Positions 33,139 to 41,060 of a stretch of 64,000 nt of DNA are shown here, one piece after another. The notes beneath the pieces are model-generated. The model saw only the letters and a program-made list of their open reading frames with translations, was not told where the DNA came from and did no database searches. The stretch comes from Phytohabitans sp037414955 (GTDB taxonomy: Bacteria > Actinomycetota > Actinomycetes > Mycobacteriales > Micromonosporaceae), in NCBI GenBank assembly GCA_037414955.1, contig JBBEWH010000017.1, forward strand, positions 1 through 64,000, in the 5' to 3' direction. Made by a program: the position numbers and the translations under genes. Positions within the stretch are counted from its first letter, which is position 1, and each line of letters begins with the position of its first letter.

Positions 33139-33729
33139 GTGTCTCGAACGGTGAAGGTGGGGATCGGCGCGCTCGCCCTTGCGGTGGTCGCCGGCATCGC
33201 GGTAGCGGTCGTGGTCGTCCTGGGTGCCGGTGACGGCGAGCCGGCGGCGTCCGCGAGCCCAAGCCCCAGTGTGGAGGCTCCACGCCGCCGGATCATCGCA
33301 CCGGACAGCGTTGCCGGCCGGGTGCGCAGCTACGACCCTCGACTCAGGAATATCGACGAGCAGCTCATCGCCGCGCTCAAGCGCACGGTGCCCGGCCTGA
33401 CCACCGTCGACAGTCAGCACTATGGTGACGCCAAGGCTAGGACCCTCGTGACCTTCGGTGCCGCAGCCGGTCCGGTCAAGGACCCGGCCGCAACGCTCGA
33501 CGAGTGGTTTGATGGTGCGTTCAAGCTCTCCGGCGTCGCACCCACAGATCCTGGTCCGCTCGGCGGCGTCGCCAAGTGCGGCCAAGGGACGACGAGTGGC
33601 CTGACCGTCCACGCCTGCGGCTGGGCGCACGAGGAAAGCCTCGGCTTCGTCTACTTCTACGAAGCGAACCCAGGCGACGTTCCTGCCACCTTCATCCAAA
33701 TCCGCAACGAGGTCGAGCAGCTAACCTAG
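33139..33729 (+). CDS. membrane-anchored hypothetical protein
   Basis: A 196-residue protein with a short basic start (SRTVK), one transmembrane helix at about 8-29 (IGALALAVVAGIAVAVVVVLGA), a Ser/Pro/Ala-rich linker and an external domain of about 150 residues. GTG 33139 follows GGGGAAG. The external part has two Cys (KCGQGTT and HACGWAH), likely a disulfide, and an acid-aromatic pattern near GFVYFYEANPGDVPATF. I do not recognise the family; similar proteins occur next to sigma or kinase genes in actinomycetes. It starts 15 bp after a palindromic element, and ends 15 bp before another. Confidence 0.75.
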   Translation: MSRTVKVGIGALALAVVAGIAVAVVVVLGAGDGEPAASASPSPSVEAPRRRIIAPDSVAGRVRSYDPRLRNIDEQLIAALKRTVPGLTTVDSQHYGDAKARTLVTFGAAAGPVKDPAATLDEWFDGAFKLSGVAPTDPGPLGGVAKCGQGTTSGLTVHACGWAHEESLGFVYFYEANPGDVPATFIQIRNEVEQLT

Positions 33730-33744
33730 CCACCGCCGCCTCTC

Positions 33745-33800
33745 CATGATCAAGGCGTCCTTCAAGTCGCTGTAGTGACTTGAAGGACGCCTTGATCATG
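33745..33800. repeat. 56-bp palindromic element, copy 11
   Basis: Between convergent genes, 15 bp from the stop of the membrane protein and 8 bp from the stop of the SigE-coupled gene. The stem is perfect over 24 bp per arm; apex reads TCGCTGTAGTGA. Classic bidirectional terminator position. Confidence 0.87.
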
Positions 33801-33807
33801 GGGTGGG

Positions 33808-35016
33808 TCAGGACTCGCCGGGGAGCAGCACCTCGGTGGCCACGCTGTTCGCGAAGGTCGCGATCGTGCTGCGGTCGCCGGACGCGAGGTCCAGCAGCTC
33901 TACCGCGACCGGTGCGCCGTCGCGAAACACCTTGAGCAGGACTCCGTCCGGGACGACAGCGGCCAGCGTCCGGAAGGCTTGGCCCTTCGCGGTGGTGGCG
34001 GACTCGCCGGTCACCGTGGTGGTGTTGATGGGCTCCGGCAGGCGAATGCGCGCCAGCACCTCACCGGAGGCGGCGTCGATATGGAGCAGATCGCCGGCGA
34101 TCGACGTACGTCCCTGCTTGCTGTCGGACCACTCGAGGAGCTGGACGAGGACGGTGTCGTCGTCGACAGTCCGGATCAGCGTGCCGGAGTGGAGATCCTC
34201 CGTCGAGCCAACCTGTCCCTTGACGTCGACTGGCACGGATCGGCCGGCGCCGGAATCGTCGACGACGTACAGGTCGATTCTCGGGTTGCCGTCCTCATGC
34301 GCCTCAGCACCTCCGAAGACGGCCGCGCCGTCCGTGGTCAGCCCGGCGAGCGGGCGGGTGTCGTCGGCGGGCAGTGGTCGTGCCGCGGCGTTCGTGGCGG
34401 GCGGTGCGAGGGCCTCGACGCCGTCCTCGCTACTGGCGTCGGCCACGCCGACCCAGGCGCTGTCGGCGGACCAGCCCGTCGCGCGCCGGTTTCCGGTCGG
34501 CAGCGTCTTGGTGCCGGTCAGATCCCGCAGCAGATAGTTGCCCTGCGCGTCCGGATAGGACAGCCAACGCCCATCCGGGGATAGTGTCGCCCGTCGGGGA
34601 ATGGTCGGCGGCATCTGAGCGACCCTGGGCAACGCGTACTGAGTGCCGTCCTCTGTCACCAACCGGGCCGGGCACGGCAGATCGCACGTCTTGTAGATGA
34701 GTGCCCCGCGGCCAACGGCGCGGTCGAGCGGCAGCAAGGGTGGTTCCGGCACGGTCATGTCCACACTCGACGGCAGCCACGCCACGGAACTCACCGTCGC
34801 GGGCCGGTCGGCGGCGATCATGTCAGCCGCCGGGCTGGCGGACCGCAGCGTCACGAAGAGACCACCCCCGCCGAGAACAGCGGCCAGGGCCGTAGCCGCG
34901 GTGACGGTGGTGCGCAGGCGCCGCCGGCGCCGGGCGGCTCGCAACACCTTGGCCCCGACGTCGTACGTGGGCACGTCGGCAGCCTCGTGGGCGAAAATCG
35001 TACGCAACTCGGGCAT
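33808..35016 (-). CDS. membrane protein with beta-propeller-like external domain, coupled to SigE
   Basis: A 402-residue protein. Residues 1-30 are cytoplasmic and Arg-rich (VLRAARRRRRLRTT), followed by one transmembrane helix at about 36-56 and an external region of 340 residues whose strands (ATLSPDGRWLSYPDAQGNYLLRDLTG) suggest a TolB/WD-type propeller. It begins at the last base of the sigma-factor stop (TGATG), so translation is coupled. The place right after a SigE gene is where an anti-sigma factor is often found, yet no zinc-binding HxxxCxxC motif is seen in the N-terminus. The role is therefore uncertain; it may be an atypical sensor or anti-sigma protein. Confidence 0.75.
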   Translation of the reverse strand: MPELRTIFAHEAADVPTYDVGAKVLRAARRRRRLRTTVTAATALAAVLGGGGLFVTLRSASPAADMIAADRPATVSSVAWLPSSVDMTVPEPPLLPLDRAVGRGALIYKTCDLPCPARLVTEDGTQYALPRVAQMPPTIPRRATLSPDGRWLSYPDAQGNYLLRDLTGTKTLPTGNRRATGWSADSAWVGVADASSEDGVEALAPPATNAAARPLPADDTRPLAGLTTDGAAVFGGAEAHEDGNPRIDLYVVDDSGAGRSVPVDVKGQVGSTEDLHSGTLIRTVDDDTVLVQLLEWSDSKQGRTSIAGDLLHIDAASGEVLARIRLPEPINTTTVTGESATTAKGQAFRTLAAVVPDGVLLKVFRDGAPVAVELLDLASGDRSTIATFANSVATEVLLPGES

Positions 35017-35519
35017 CAGGAAACCCTCAAATCAGCTAGCTCGGGGGCCATCTCGCGCAAGCGGGACAACGCGGCGTGCGTCTGGCTCTTGACCGTGCCG
35101 GTGGAGCACCGCAACAGCGCGGCGGTCTCCTCGACCGACAGGTCCTCGTGAAACCGCAGGACCAGCACGGCGCGTTGGCGCGGTGTGAGCCGGTCCAGTG
35201 CGCGCCAGACCACCAGACGGTCGACCGAGGCGTCGGCGGCGTCGGCGCTCGAACGCTCCGGCACCTTGGTGACGGAGACCATCCGCAACAGCCGTCTTCG
35301 ACGCCAGCGTCCATAGATCTCGTTGACCATGGCCTGCCGGACGTAAGCCGCCGGGTTGTCGTACCGAGCCACCCGCCGCCAGTGCACCGCGGTCTTCGTC
35401 AGCGCGCTCTGCAGCAGGTCTTCCGCGTCGGCATGATTACCAACCAGCAGGTAAGCGAACCGTGACAGCGCCGACCCGTTGGTCGCCATGAAGTCCGGAA
35501 AGCCATCAAAGGCATCCAC
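35016..35519 (-). CDS. SigE-family ECF sigma factor
   Basis: A 167-residue sigma factor of the actinobacterial SigE (SigE family, LuxR-like region 4) group. Region 2: FMATNGSALSRFAYLLVGNHADAEDLLQSALTKTAVHWRRV with ATNGSALSRFAYLL as its hallmark; region 4: LDRLTPRQRAVLVLRFHEDLSVEETAALLRCSTGTVKSQTHAALSRLRE. GTG 35519 is chosen because AAAGGAGG lies five bases upstream; the GTG at 35537 lies before that site. It overlaps the following membrane protein by one base. It probably controls its own operon; other targets are unknown. Confidence 0.92.
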   Translation of the reverse strand: MDAFDGFPDFMATNGSALSRFAYLLVGNHADAEDLLQSALTKTAVHWRRVARYDNPAAYVRQAMVNEIYGRWRRRRLLRMVSVTKVPERSSADAADASVDRLVVWRALDRLTPRQRAVLVLRFHEDLSVEETAALLRCSTGTVKSQTHAALSRLREMAPELADLRVS

Positions 35520-35583
35520 TCGCGCCTCCTTTCGCACCTACAGACGCGCGAGGGCCCCACCCGGTTGGGACGACTTCGCCCTC

Positions 35584-35639
35584 CATGATCAAGGCGTCCC
35601 TGTAGTCGCTAGAACGACGTGAGGGACGCCTTGATCATG
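35584..35639. repeat. 56-bp palindromic element, copy 12
   Basis: Carries the stop codon of the prepilin peptidase gene (complement of 35635-35637) and lies 65 bp upstream of the SigE start. Left arm is imperfect near the apex (CCCTGTAGTCG) against the right arm (CGACGTGAGGG). Confidence 0.86.
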
Positions 35640-36345
35640 GGGAGGACAGGGCGAGGGCGGTGAGGGCACCGAGGAGGAGGAACGGTCCGTGCGGGATGTG
35701 GTCCTTGCGACCCACCTTGCGCAGGGCGAGCAGCGCGACCGCGTAGCCGCCCGCGAGCAGGAACCCGGCCACCGCGGCGGTCGCGGCAGCGCTCCACCCG
35801 AACCACCCGGCCACCAGGCCGACGCTCAGCGCCGCCTTGGCGTCCCCGAGCCCCATGCCGCCGGGTGAGATCAGCACCAGCACCAGGTATCCGGCGGCCA
35901 GGATCACCGCGCAGGCAACGGCGACGGCGTACCGGCGAAAGTCACCGTCGACCGCAGCGGAAAGTCCGAAAAGGATGGCACCGCCACCGAACGCGGGCAG
36001 GGTGAGGCGGTCGGGCAGGCGATGCACGGCCACGTCGACGAACGCGAGCACCACGCCGAACGCGGCCACCCAGCACAACGCCAGCAACGGCAACGGTTCC
36101 GGCATCCGCCAGGCGAGGAACGCGAACACCACGGCCGCGACGGCCTCGACCACCCCCGGTCGCGGCCCGACGCGGCACCGGCACCGCGGGCAACGCCCGC
36201 TCGGCGCCAGGAGGAGGCCACCAGCCGCCGCGCCGCACTCCGAGCAGTCGCGCCGCCAGGCTTGATCAGCGGGTACGCCGTGCCGAAAGATCTGCGCCCG
36301 GATGGCGGGACCGAGGACGGCGCCGACAAGCGCGGCACCCCCCAT
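35635..36345 (-). CDS. type IV / Tad prepilin peptidase (A24 family)
   Basis: A 236-residue membrane aspartic protease that cleaves and may N-methylate prepilins. Both catalytic Asp motifs are visible: FVDVAVHRLPDRLTLP and GGMGLGDAKAA. The N-terminal cytoplasmic part has two CxxC-type pairs (CSECG and CPRCRCRVG), as in full-length bifunctional enzymes. About six transmembrane helices. It faces the Tad pilus locus and is its natural processing enzyme. ATG 36345 lies within the palindromic element at 36343-36398 and TGA within the element at 35584-35639, so the frame is exactly bracketed by two repeats. The longer start at 36363 is also inside the element. GAGGGA 11 bases upstream is the only candidate ribosome-binding site. 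Confidence 0.88.
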   Translation of the reverse strand: MGGAALVGAVLGPAIRAQIFRHGVPADQAWRRDCSECGAAAGGLLLAPSGRCPRCRCRVGPRPGVVEAVAAVVFAFLAWRMPEPLPLLALCWVAAFGVVLAFVDVAVHRLPDRLTLPAFGGGAILFGLSAAVDGDFRRYAVAVACAVILAAGYLVLVLISPGGMGLGDAKAALSVGLVAGWFGWSAAATAAVAGFLLAGGYAVALLALRKVGRKDHIPHGPFLLLGALTALALSSP

Positions 36346-36398
36346 GATCAAGGCGTCCCTCATGCTGCTCTAACGACTTGAGGGACGCCTCGATCATG
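36343..36398. repeat. 56-bp palindromic element, copy 13
   Basis: Between divergent genes (leftward prepilin peptidase, rightward Tad locus). It contains the likely ATG of the peptidase. The arms differ at a few bases (CCCTCATGCTG against CTTGAGGG; AGGCG against CGCCT with a T to C change). Confidence 0.84.
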
Positions 36399-36467
36399 AA
36401 GGATTGGCATAACGGGCATATCGGCCGGTCACCTCACTACGTACCGTGATCATTTCGATTGCCTCTG

Positions 36468-36495
36468 TTGCATCGGGTCGCAGTCAGCCTATGCT
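36468..36495 (+). promoter_or_regulatory. candidate promoter of the Tad locus
   Basis: TTGCAT at 36468-36473 and TATGCT at 36490-36495 with a 16-bp spacer, a fair vegetative promoter. The first gene of the locus starts about 97 bp later, leaving a leader with no further obvious structure. Confidence 0.4.
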
Positions 36496-36591
36496 GCCCC
36501 TCTGGGCGATGAACTCACCATGGACTCACCGCAGGGGGGCACGCATGGCCGGCTGGAGGCGCCGGACGCAAGCACAGGGGAGGGTGCACAG

Positions 36592-37152
36592 TTGCTCAAG
36601 ACGCACCTGGGCCGAGCCTCGAGGGCGCTCGTCGCGTTAGTTCTCGCGGGCGGTGCCGCCGCCTGCTCTGCCTCTGACGATCCGCCAACTTCCGCCGCCG
36701 CGGCACCGGCCCCGGCGGTCACGGACGACGCCGAGACGGCCAAAGCGTCCACGGCTGCGCTGGCCGCCTATGAGGGATACCTCGCGGCCTCCCGCAAAGC
36801 CTCGCTGGCACCAGACCCCCAACACCCCGATCTGAAGAAGTACCTCGCCGATCCGCTACTCACCCGGGTCCGCGACGCGGTGCGCGACCTGCAGGTGAAC
36901 GGTGCCGCACGCGCCGGCAACGTGGTTTCCGACCCGCGCGTGACCACCGTCGATCTCGCCGCCAAGCCACCCACCGTGTCCATTCAGGACTGCATCGACT
37001 CCACGGGATACAAGATGGTCAACGCCAAGAGCAAGAAGCCCGTGTCCGGCGCGCTCGGCGGTCGCTTCGTGGCCACCGCGACAGCCACCAAGTACCCGGA
37101 TGGCCGCTGGCTGATCAGCGACGGCCTCACCCACGAGGACCAGCCATGCTGA
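36592..37152 (+). CDS. secreted lipoprotein at head of Tad locus
   Basis: A 186-residue lipoprotein. TTG 36592 is chosen because GGGGAGG lies 7 bases ahead and a lipoprotein signal follows (LLKTHLGRASRALVALVLAGGAAAC, Cys near residue 25 of this start). The mature part has a helix with YEGYLAASRKASLAPDPQHPDLKKYLADPLLTRVRDAVRDL and a second half that recalls NTF2-like membrane-bound domains (VTTVDLAAKPPTVSIQDCIDSTGYKMVN and a final DGRWLISDGLTHEDQPC). The next gene overlaps its end by seven bases. I do not recognise the family exactly; its position suggests a role in pilus assembly or its regulation. Confidence 0.8.
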   Translation: MLKTHLGRASRALVALVLAGGAAACSASDDPPTSAAAAPAPAVTDDAETAKASTAALAAYEGYLAASRKASLAPDPQHPDLKKYLADPLLTRVRDAVRDLQVNGAARAGNVVSDPRVTTVDLAAKPPTVSIQDCIDSTGYKMVNAKSKKPVSGALGGRFVATATATKYPDGRWLISDGLTHEDQPC

Positions 37153-37991
37153 CCCGCCGCCTGCTCCCGCTGCTCGCCACTCTCGTCATCCTCGTCGGCT
37201 CCCCCGCCGCCGCGGTGCTCGCCGCCCCGCCCGGCGGCGAGTGCCCGCCCGGTCAGACCGACTGCCACGTCTACGACGAGATCCCGGGCAAGGGCAAGCC
37301 CGGCAATGGCAACAACAACGATGGCGGTGGCGGCGACGGCAAGTGCTACTACGCCGGGGAAGAGGCGCCCTGCCACGACGACGTTCTCGGCTGGCTCGGC
37401 TCGGACGGCTGCTACTACAGGCTGGCCGAACCACAAGGACCTCCGCAAGACGACGGCGGTGGCCGCTGGTACACGATGACCTGCCCCGCTGGCACAGACA
37501 CCGTCTGGCTGGACGCGCCACCGGCGGAGCTGCCGGATCCGGAGCCGATCGCGCGGGCGCTGGCCGCTGTAACGCTGCAAGAGCCCGACATCAACCTCAA
37601 GCCCGATCAGGGTCCGGGCCTCGTCGGCCTGCCGGTGTGGCTGTGGGTCGAGCAGACCGAGAACGGCTGGGGACCCGTCTCCGACTCGACCAGCCAAGGT
37701 GGTCTCGTGGTCACCATCAACGCCCGGGCCACCGGGCTGTCGTTCGAGGTCGGCGACGGAAAGACCATCCAGTGCCCGACCGGTGGCACGCCGTACCCGA
37801 AGGGCGCCACCGGCCCGTCCCCCGACTGCGGATACGTCTACGCCAAGGCCGGCGACTACACGATCGCCGCCACCACGACGTGGACGGTCGAGTGGGAAAG
37901 CAACACCGGCATCAGCGGCACGATCAACGGGGAGACCCGCACCAGCGAGGCTGCGGTGCGGATCGACGAGTTGCAGGTGGTGACGGAATGA
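37146..37991 (+). CDS. secreted Cys-rich protein of the Tad locus
   Basis: A 281-residue exported protein: signal peptide MLTRRLLPLLATLVILVGSPAAAVLA, then a Gly/Asn-rich stretch (GKGKPGNGNNNDGGGGDGK) with eight cysteines, and a C-terminal beta-sandwich-like region (VKVWLWVEQTENGWG..., YAKAGDYTIAATTTWTVEWESNTG). Similar proteins of actinomycete Tad loci are labelled ATP/GTP-binding protein without support from motifs; there is no P-loop here. It overlaps the upstream lipoprotein gene and the downstream SAF-domain gene (ATGA). It is probably part of the envelope portion of the pilus machine. Confidence 0.75.
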   Translation: MLTRRLLPLLATLVILVGSPAAAVLAAPPGGECPPGQTDCHVYDEIPGKGKPGNGNNNDGGGGDGKCYYAGEEAPCHDDVLGWLGSDGCYYRLAEPQGPPQDDGGGRWYTMTCPAGTDTVWLDAPPAELPDPEPIARALAAVTLQEPDINLKPDQGPGLVGLPVWLWVEQTENGWGPVSDSTSQGGLVVTINARATGLSFEVGDGKTIQCPTGGTPYPKGATGPSPDCGYVYAKAGDYTIAATTTWTVEWESNTGISGTINGETRTSEAAVRIDELQVVTE

Positions 37992-38671
37992 CGCTGGCCA
38001 CCAATCACAACAAGGTCAACGGCCCGGTGGCCGCGCCCGTCGAGCCGCCCAAGGTGGTGCGCCAGCGCCGCATGCGCCCCGGCCTGCTCGGGCTGGCGAT
38101 CCTGCTGGTCGCGCTCGGCGGCCTGGGCGCCGCGTTCGCGGTCACGTCGGTGCGCGCCACCGGCTCGTACCTGGCGGTCGCGCGCCCGGTCTCGGTGGGC
38201 ACCGAACTGTCGGCGGACGACCTCATGAGCGTGCAGGTGGCCGGCGGCCAGGGACTGAAGCGGGTGCCGGCCGCCGACATCGACAAGGTGATCGGCCAGC
38301 GCGCCGCGGTGACCCTGGTGGAAGGGACTCTGCTCAGCATGGCGCAGCTCACCACCAAACCGTTGCTCGGCCGGGGCCAGCAGCAGGTGGCGATCGGGCT
38401 GAAGCCGAGCCAGGTGCCGGCCAAGCAGATCCGCCCCGGCGACGAGCTCCTGCTGGTCAGCACGCCGGCGCAGAACGCGGTGGGCACCGAGCGGGCGGGC
38501 CAGACCACCCGGTACGAGGGCACGGTGGTCGACGCGACGCTGCCGGACGAGGACGAAGCCGACCGGGGTACCACGATCCTGTATGTCGCGGTCGCGAGCC
38601 GCGACGCGGCGGCCGTGGTGACGCTGGCGGCGCAGGGGCGGCTGGGTCTCATCCTCACGGGGTCGGCGTAA
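37988..38671 (+). CDS. cpaB: SAF-domain protein, CpaB/RcpC-like
   Basis: A 227-residue protein with a cytoplasmic tail of about 30 residues, one transmembrane helix (GLLGLAILLVALGGLGAAFAV, about 33-53) and an SAF domain (YLAVARPVSVGTELSADDLMSVQVA). The GLKRVPAADIDKVIGQRAAVTLVEGTLLSMAQL motif is typical of CpaB/RcpC, which in Gram-negatives helps build the secretin; here a cell-wall side stabilising role is likely. It starts at ATGA overlapping the previous stop and ends two bases before the next gene, so it is part of the Tad operon. Confidence 0.85.
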   Translation: MTLATNHNKVNGPVAAPVEPPKVVRQRRMRPGLLGLAILLVALGGLGAAFAVTSVRATGSYLAVARPVSVGTELSADDLMSVQVAGGQGLKRVPAADIDKVIGQRAAVTLVEGTLLSMAQLTTKPLLGRGQQQVAIGLKPSQVPAKQIRPGDELLLVSTPAQNAVGTERAGQTTRYEGTVVDATLPDEDEADRGTTILYVAVASRDAAAVVTLAAQGRLGLILTGSA

Positions 38672-38673
38672 GC

Positions 38674-39477
38674 ATGGCGATCATCGCGCTGGTATCGCCG
38701 AAGGGGTCGCCCGGCGTGACCACGACGGCGCTGGCGTGCACGCTGTCCTGGCACCGCCGGCTGGTGCTGGCCGAGTGCGACCCCGCTGGTGGGTCCATCA
38801 TGGCCGGTTACCTCGGCGGTGCCGTGCCGGGCCCGCGCGGCATCGGCGAGCTGGCGGTCGCGGAGCTGCGCGAGGGCAAGCTGGAGGAGAACTTCTGGTC
38901 GCAGCTCGTCGACCTCGACGCGCCGAAGCGGGAGCGGTTGCTGCTGCCCGGCGTGGTCGACCCGACCCAGGCCGGCACGGTGGGCCCGCAGTGGCAGCGG
39001 TTCGCCGACTACTTCGCCGGGCTGGAGAAGGGCGAACCACCGTACGACGTGATTGTCGACTGTGGACGTCTGTACGCGCAGCACCCGCCGTGGCCGGTGC
39101 TGCGCGCCGCCACGGTCGTGCTGGTGGTGACGACCGCGCACCTGCCCGACCTGTCCAGCGCGCGAGCCGCGGTCGCCGCGATCCAGCGCGACTTCCGGGA
39201 GCACCGGGTGGCGCCCGGCTCGCTGCGGCTGCTGCTGGTCGGCGAGGGCCACGGCACCGGCGAGATCAGCAAGGCGCTGGAGCTGCCGATCATCGCGCGG
39301 ATGCCGGACGATCCGCGCACCGCCGAAGTGCTCAGCTACGGCGGCACGATCAAGGCCAACCGCCCGCTGATGCGCGCGGCCGACGCCCTGGAGGTGCCGG
39401 TCAACGCCATCCTCGACCGGCGACGTGCGCGACTGAACTGGCGCCCGGCGCTGGCGGAGGTGCCGAATGCGGTTTGA
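38674..39477 (+). CDS. tadZ: TadZ/CpaE-like MinD-superfamily ATPase
   Basis: A 267-residue ParA/MinD-type ATPase that locates the pilus machine. The N-terminus AIIALVSPKGSPGVTTTALACTLSW is a deviant Walker A (KGSPGVTTTA) and is followed by VLAECDPAGGSIMAGYLGG and DVIVDCGRLYAQ, the switch region. There is no receiver domain, so it is the short actinobacterial form. It overlaps the ATPase gene tadA/cpaF by 11 bases. Confidence 0.88.
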   Translation: MAIIALVSPKGSPGVTTTALACTLSWHRRLVLAECDPAGGSIMAGYLGGAVPGPRGIGELAVAELREGKLEENFWSQLVDLDAPKRERLLLPGVVDPTQAGTVGPQWQRFADYFAGLEKGEPPYDVIVDCGRLYAQHPPWPVLRAATVVLVVTTAHLPDLSSARAAVAAIQRDFREHRVAPGSLRLLLVGEGHGTGEISKALELPIIARMPDDPRTAEVLSYGGTIKANRPLMRAADALEVPVNAILDRRRARLNWRPALAEVPNAV

Positions 39478-40975
39478 GCCGGTCTACCACGATCCCCGGG
39501 TCCCCCAGCAGCCCATTCCGCCGCCTACGCCAGCTGTCCACAACGGACATAATGGGAAACACGTCGCGCCGCCGGCGCCGCCCCGGCCGCGGATCGACTT
39601 CGCCGTCGTGCGCGACCTGCGCCGGCAGCTCAGCGAACGGCTCACCCGGTGGCAGCGTGGCCGGGAGTTCACCGCCGCCGAGGAAGACGCCGAGCGCCAG
39701 CGGCTCGCCGCCGCGGTCGTTTCCGAGTACGCCGACAGCGTGCGCCGCGCCGGCACCCCGATGCCGGCGGCCGAGGAGCGGATGCTGCTCGACCAGATCA
39801 CCACCGAGCTGGTGGGTCTGGGCCGGCTGCAGACGCTGCTTGTCGACGACACGATCGAAGAGGTGCACATCCTCGGCTGCGACCACGTGCGGATCGCCCG
39901 GCACGGCGGCGGCATCGACTGGGCCGAGCCGATCGCGGACAGCGACGAGGAGCTGGTGGAGATCCTCCAGGCGGCGGCCCGCCGGGCCGGTGCCACCGAG
40001 CGTTCACTGTCCACATCGAAACCGACGCTCGACCTGCAGCTGCCGGACGGCAGCCGCCTCGCCGCGGTGTACCTGGTCAGCCACCGCCCCTACGCGGTGA
40101 TCCGCCGCCACAACACGCTCGACGTCACGCTCGACGACATCGCCGGCGCCCGCCCCGACCTCGACGAGATGATGGACGTTCTGATCCGCGACTTCCTGCG
40201 GGCCGCGATGCGCGCCGGGCTCAACATCATGGTCGCGGGGCTGGCCGGCGCCGGGAAGACCACGGTCATCCGCGCCATGATGAACGAGATCCCGCCCGAC
40301 GAGCCGTACGTGTTGCTGGAGGAGTCGCGCGAGCTGCTGCCGGCGCGGCGCGGCGCCCAGCACCGGGCGGTGATGAGCTTCGAGTCCCGCGAGGGCCACG
40401 GCGAGCGTGGTGCGGACGGCCGTCCGGCCGGCGAGGTCGCGATCGCCGACCTGATCCCGGTGGCGCTGCGGATGGGCGCGCTGCGCATCATCGTCGGCGA
40501 GGTGCGGTCCCGCGAGATCGTGCCGATGCTCCAGGCGATGACCACGAGCCGTGGTTCGATGTGCACGATCCACGCCCGCACGCCGGCCGGGGTCAACGAC
40601 CGCATCATCGAGCTGGCGCTGTCGCACGGCAAGGAAATGACCGTCGAGCAGGCCCGGCGGATGGCCGGTAACGCGCTCGACCTGATCGTCTATGTGACCG
40701 TCGAGGACGAGACCGCGATCGGTGGGCGCAAGCACCGGTTCGTCTCGCACGTCGAGGAGATCATCGGTGTGGGCGACGGGGCGCGGATCTCCACGACGAC
40801 GGTGTTCGGCCCGGGCGCCGACGGCCGCGCCGTACCGATGCACCTGCCGGAACGCGTCCGCGACCAGCTCATGCGCGTCGGTTACGACCCGCGGGTGCTG
40901 AGCCGGTACATCGAGGCCCAGGCCGGCGCCTGGCGGCGGCCACGCCGCAGCCACCTCCAGAGGCGGTCCGCATGA
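39467..40975 (+). CDS. cpaF: CpaF/TadA type II/IV secretion ATPase
   Basis: A 502-residue hexameric ATPase that powers pilus assembly. Walker A is VAGLAGAGKTTVIRAMMNE, the Asp box is LLEESRELLPARR, Walker B region is ALRMGALRIIVGEVRSREIVPMLQAM, and the His box is SRGSMCTIHARTPAGVNDRI. The N-terminal domain of about 250 residues (DDTIEEVHILGCDHVRIARHGG) is of CpaF type. ATG 39467 overlaps the tadZ end by 11 bases. A 56-bp palindromic element stands between this gene and tadB, inside the operon. Confidence 0.94.
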   Translation: MRFEPVYHDPRVPQQPIPPPTPAVHNGHNGKHVAPPAPPRPRIDFAVVRDLRRQLSERLTRWQRGREFTAAEEDAERQRLAAAVVSEYADSVRRAGTPMPAAEERMLLDQITTELVGLGRLQTLLVDDTIEEVHILGCDHVRIARHGGGIDWAEPIADSDEELVEILQAAARRAGATERSLSTSKPTLDLQLPDGSRLAAVYLVSHRPYAVIRRHNTLDVTLDDIAGARPDLDEMMDVLIRDFLRAAMRAGLNIMVAGLAGAGKTTVIRAMMNEIPPDEPYVLLEESRELLPARRGAQHRAVMSFESREGHGERGADGRPAGEVAIADLIPVALRMGALRIIVGEVRSREIVPMLQAMTTSRGSMCTIHARTPAGVNDRIIELALSHGKEMTVEQARRMAGNALDLIVYVTVEDETAIGGRKHRFVSHVEEIIGVGDGARISTTTVFGPGADGRAVPMHLPERVRDQLMRVGYDPRVLSRYIEAQAGAWRRPRRSHLQRRSA

Positions 40976-40985
40976 CGCATCCGTT

Positions 40986-41041
40986 CATGATCAGGGCGTC
41001 CTTCACGTTGCGAGAACGACGTGAAGGACGCCTTGATCACG
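40986..41041. repeat. 56-bp palindromic element, copy 14, inside the Tad operon
   Basis: Between cpaF (stop 10 bp upstream) and tadB (start 20 bp downstream), both rightward. The outer arms read CATGATCAGGGCG and CGCCTTGATCACG, so mismatched at two positions; inner TTCACGTTG and CGACGTGAA also differ by one. An element here is likely to attenuate or process the operon transcript. Confidence 0.86.
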
Positions 41042-41060
41042 GGAAGTGGGGGGCCGCGGT

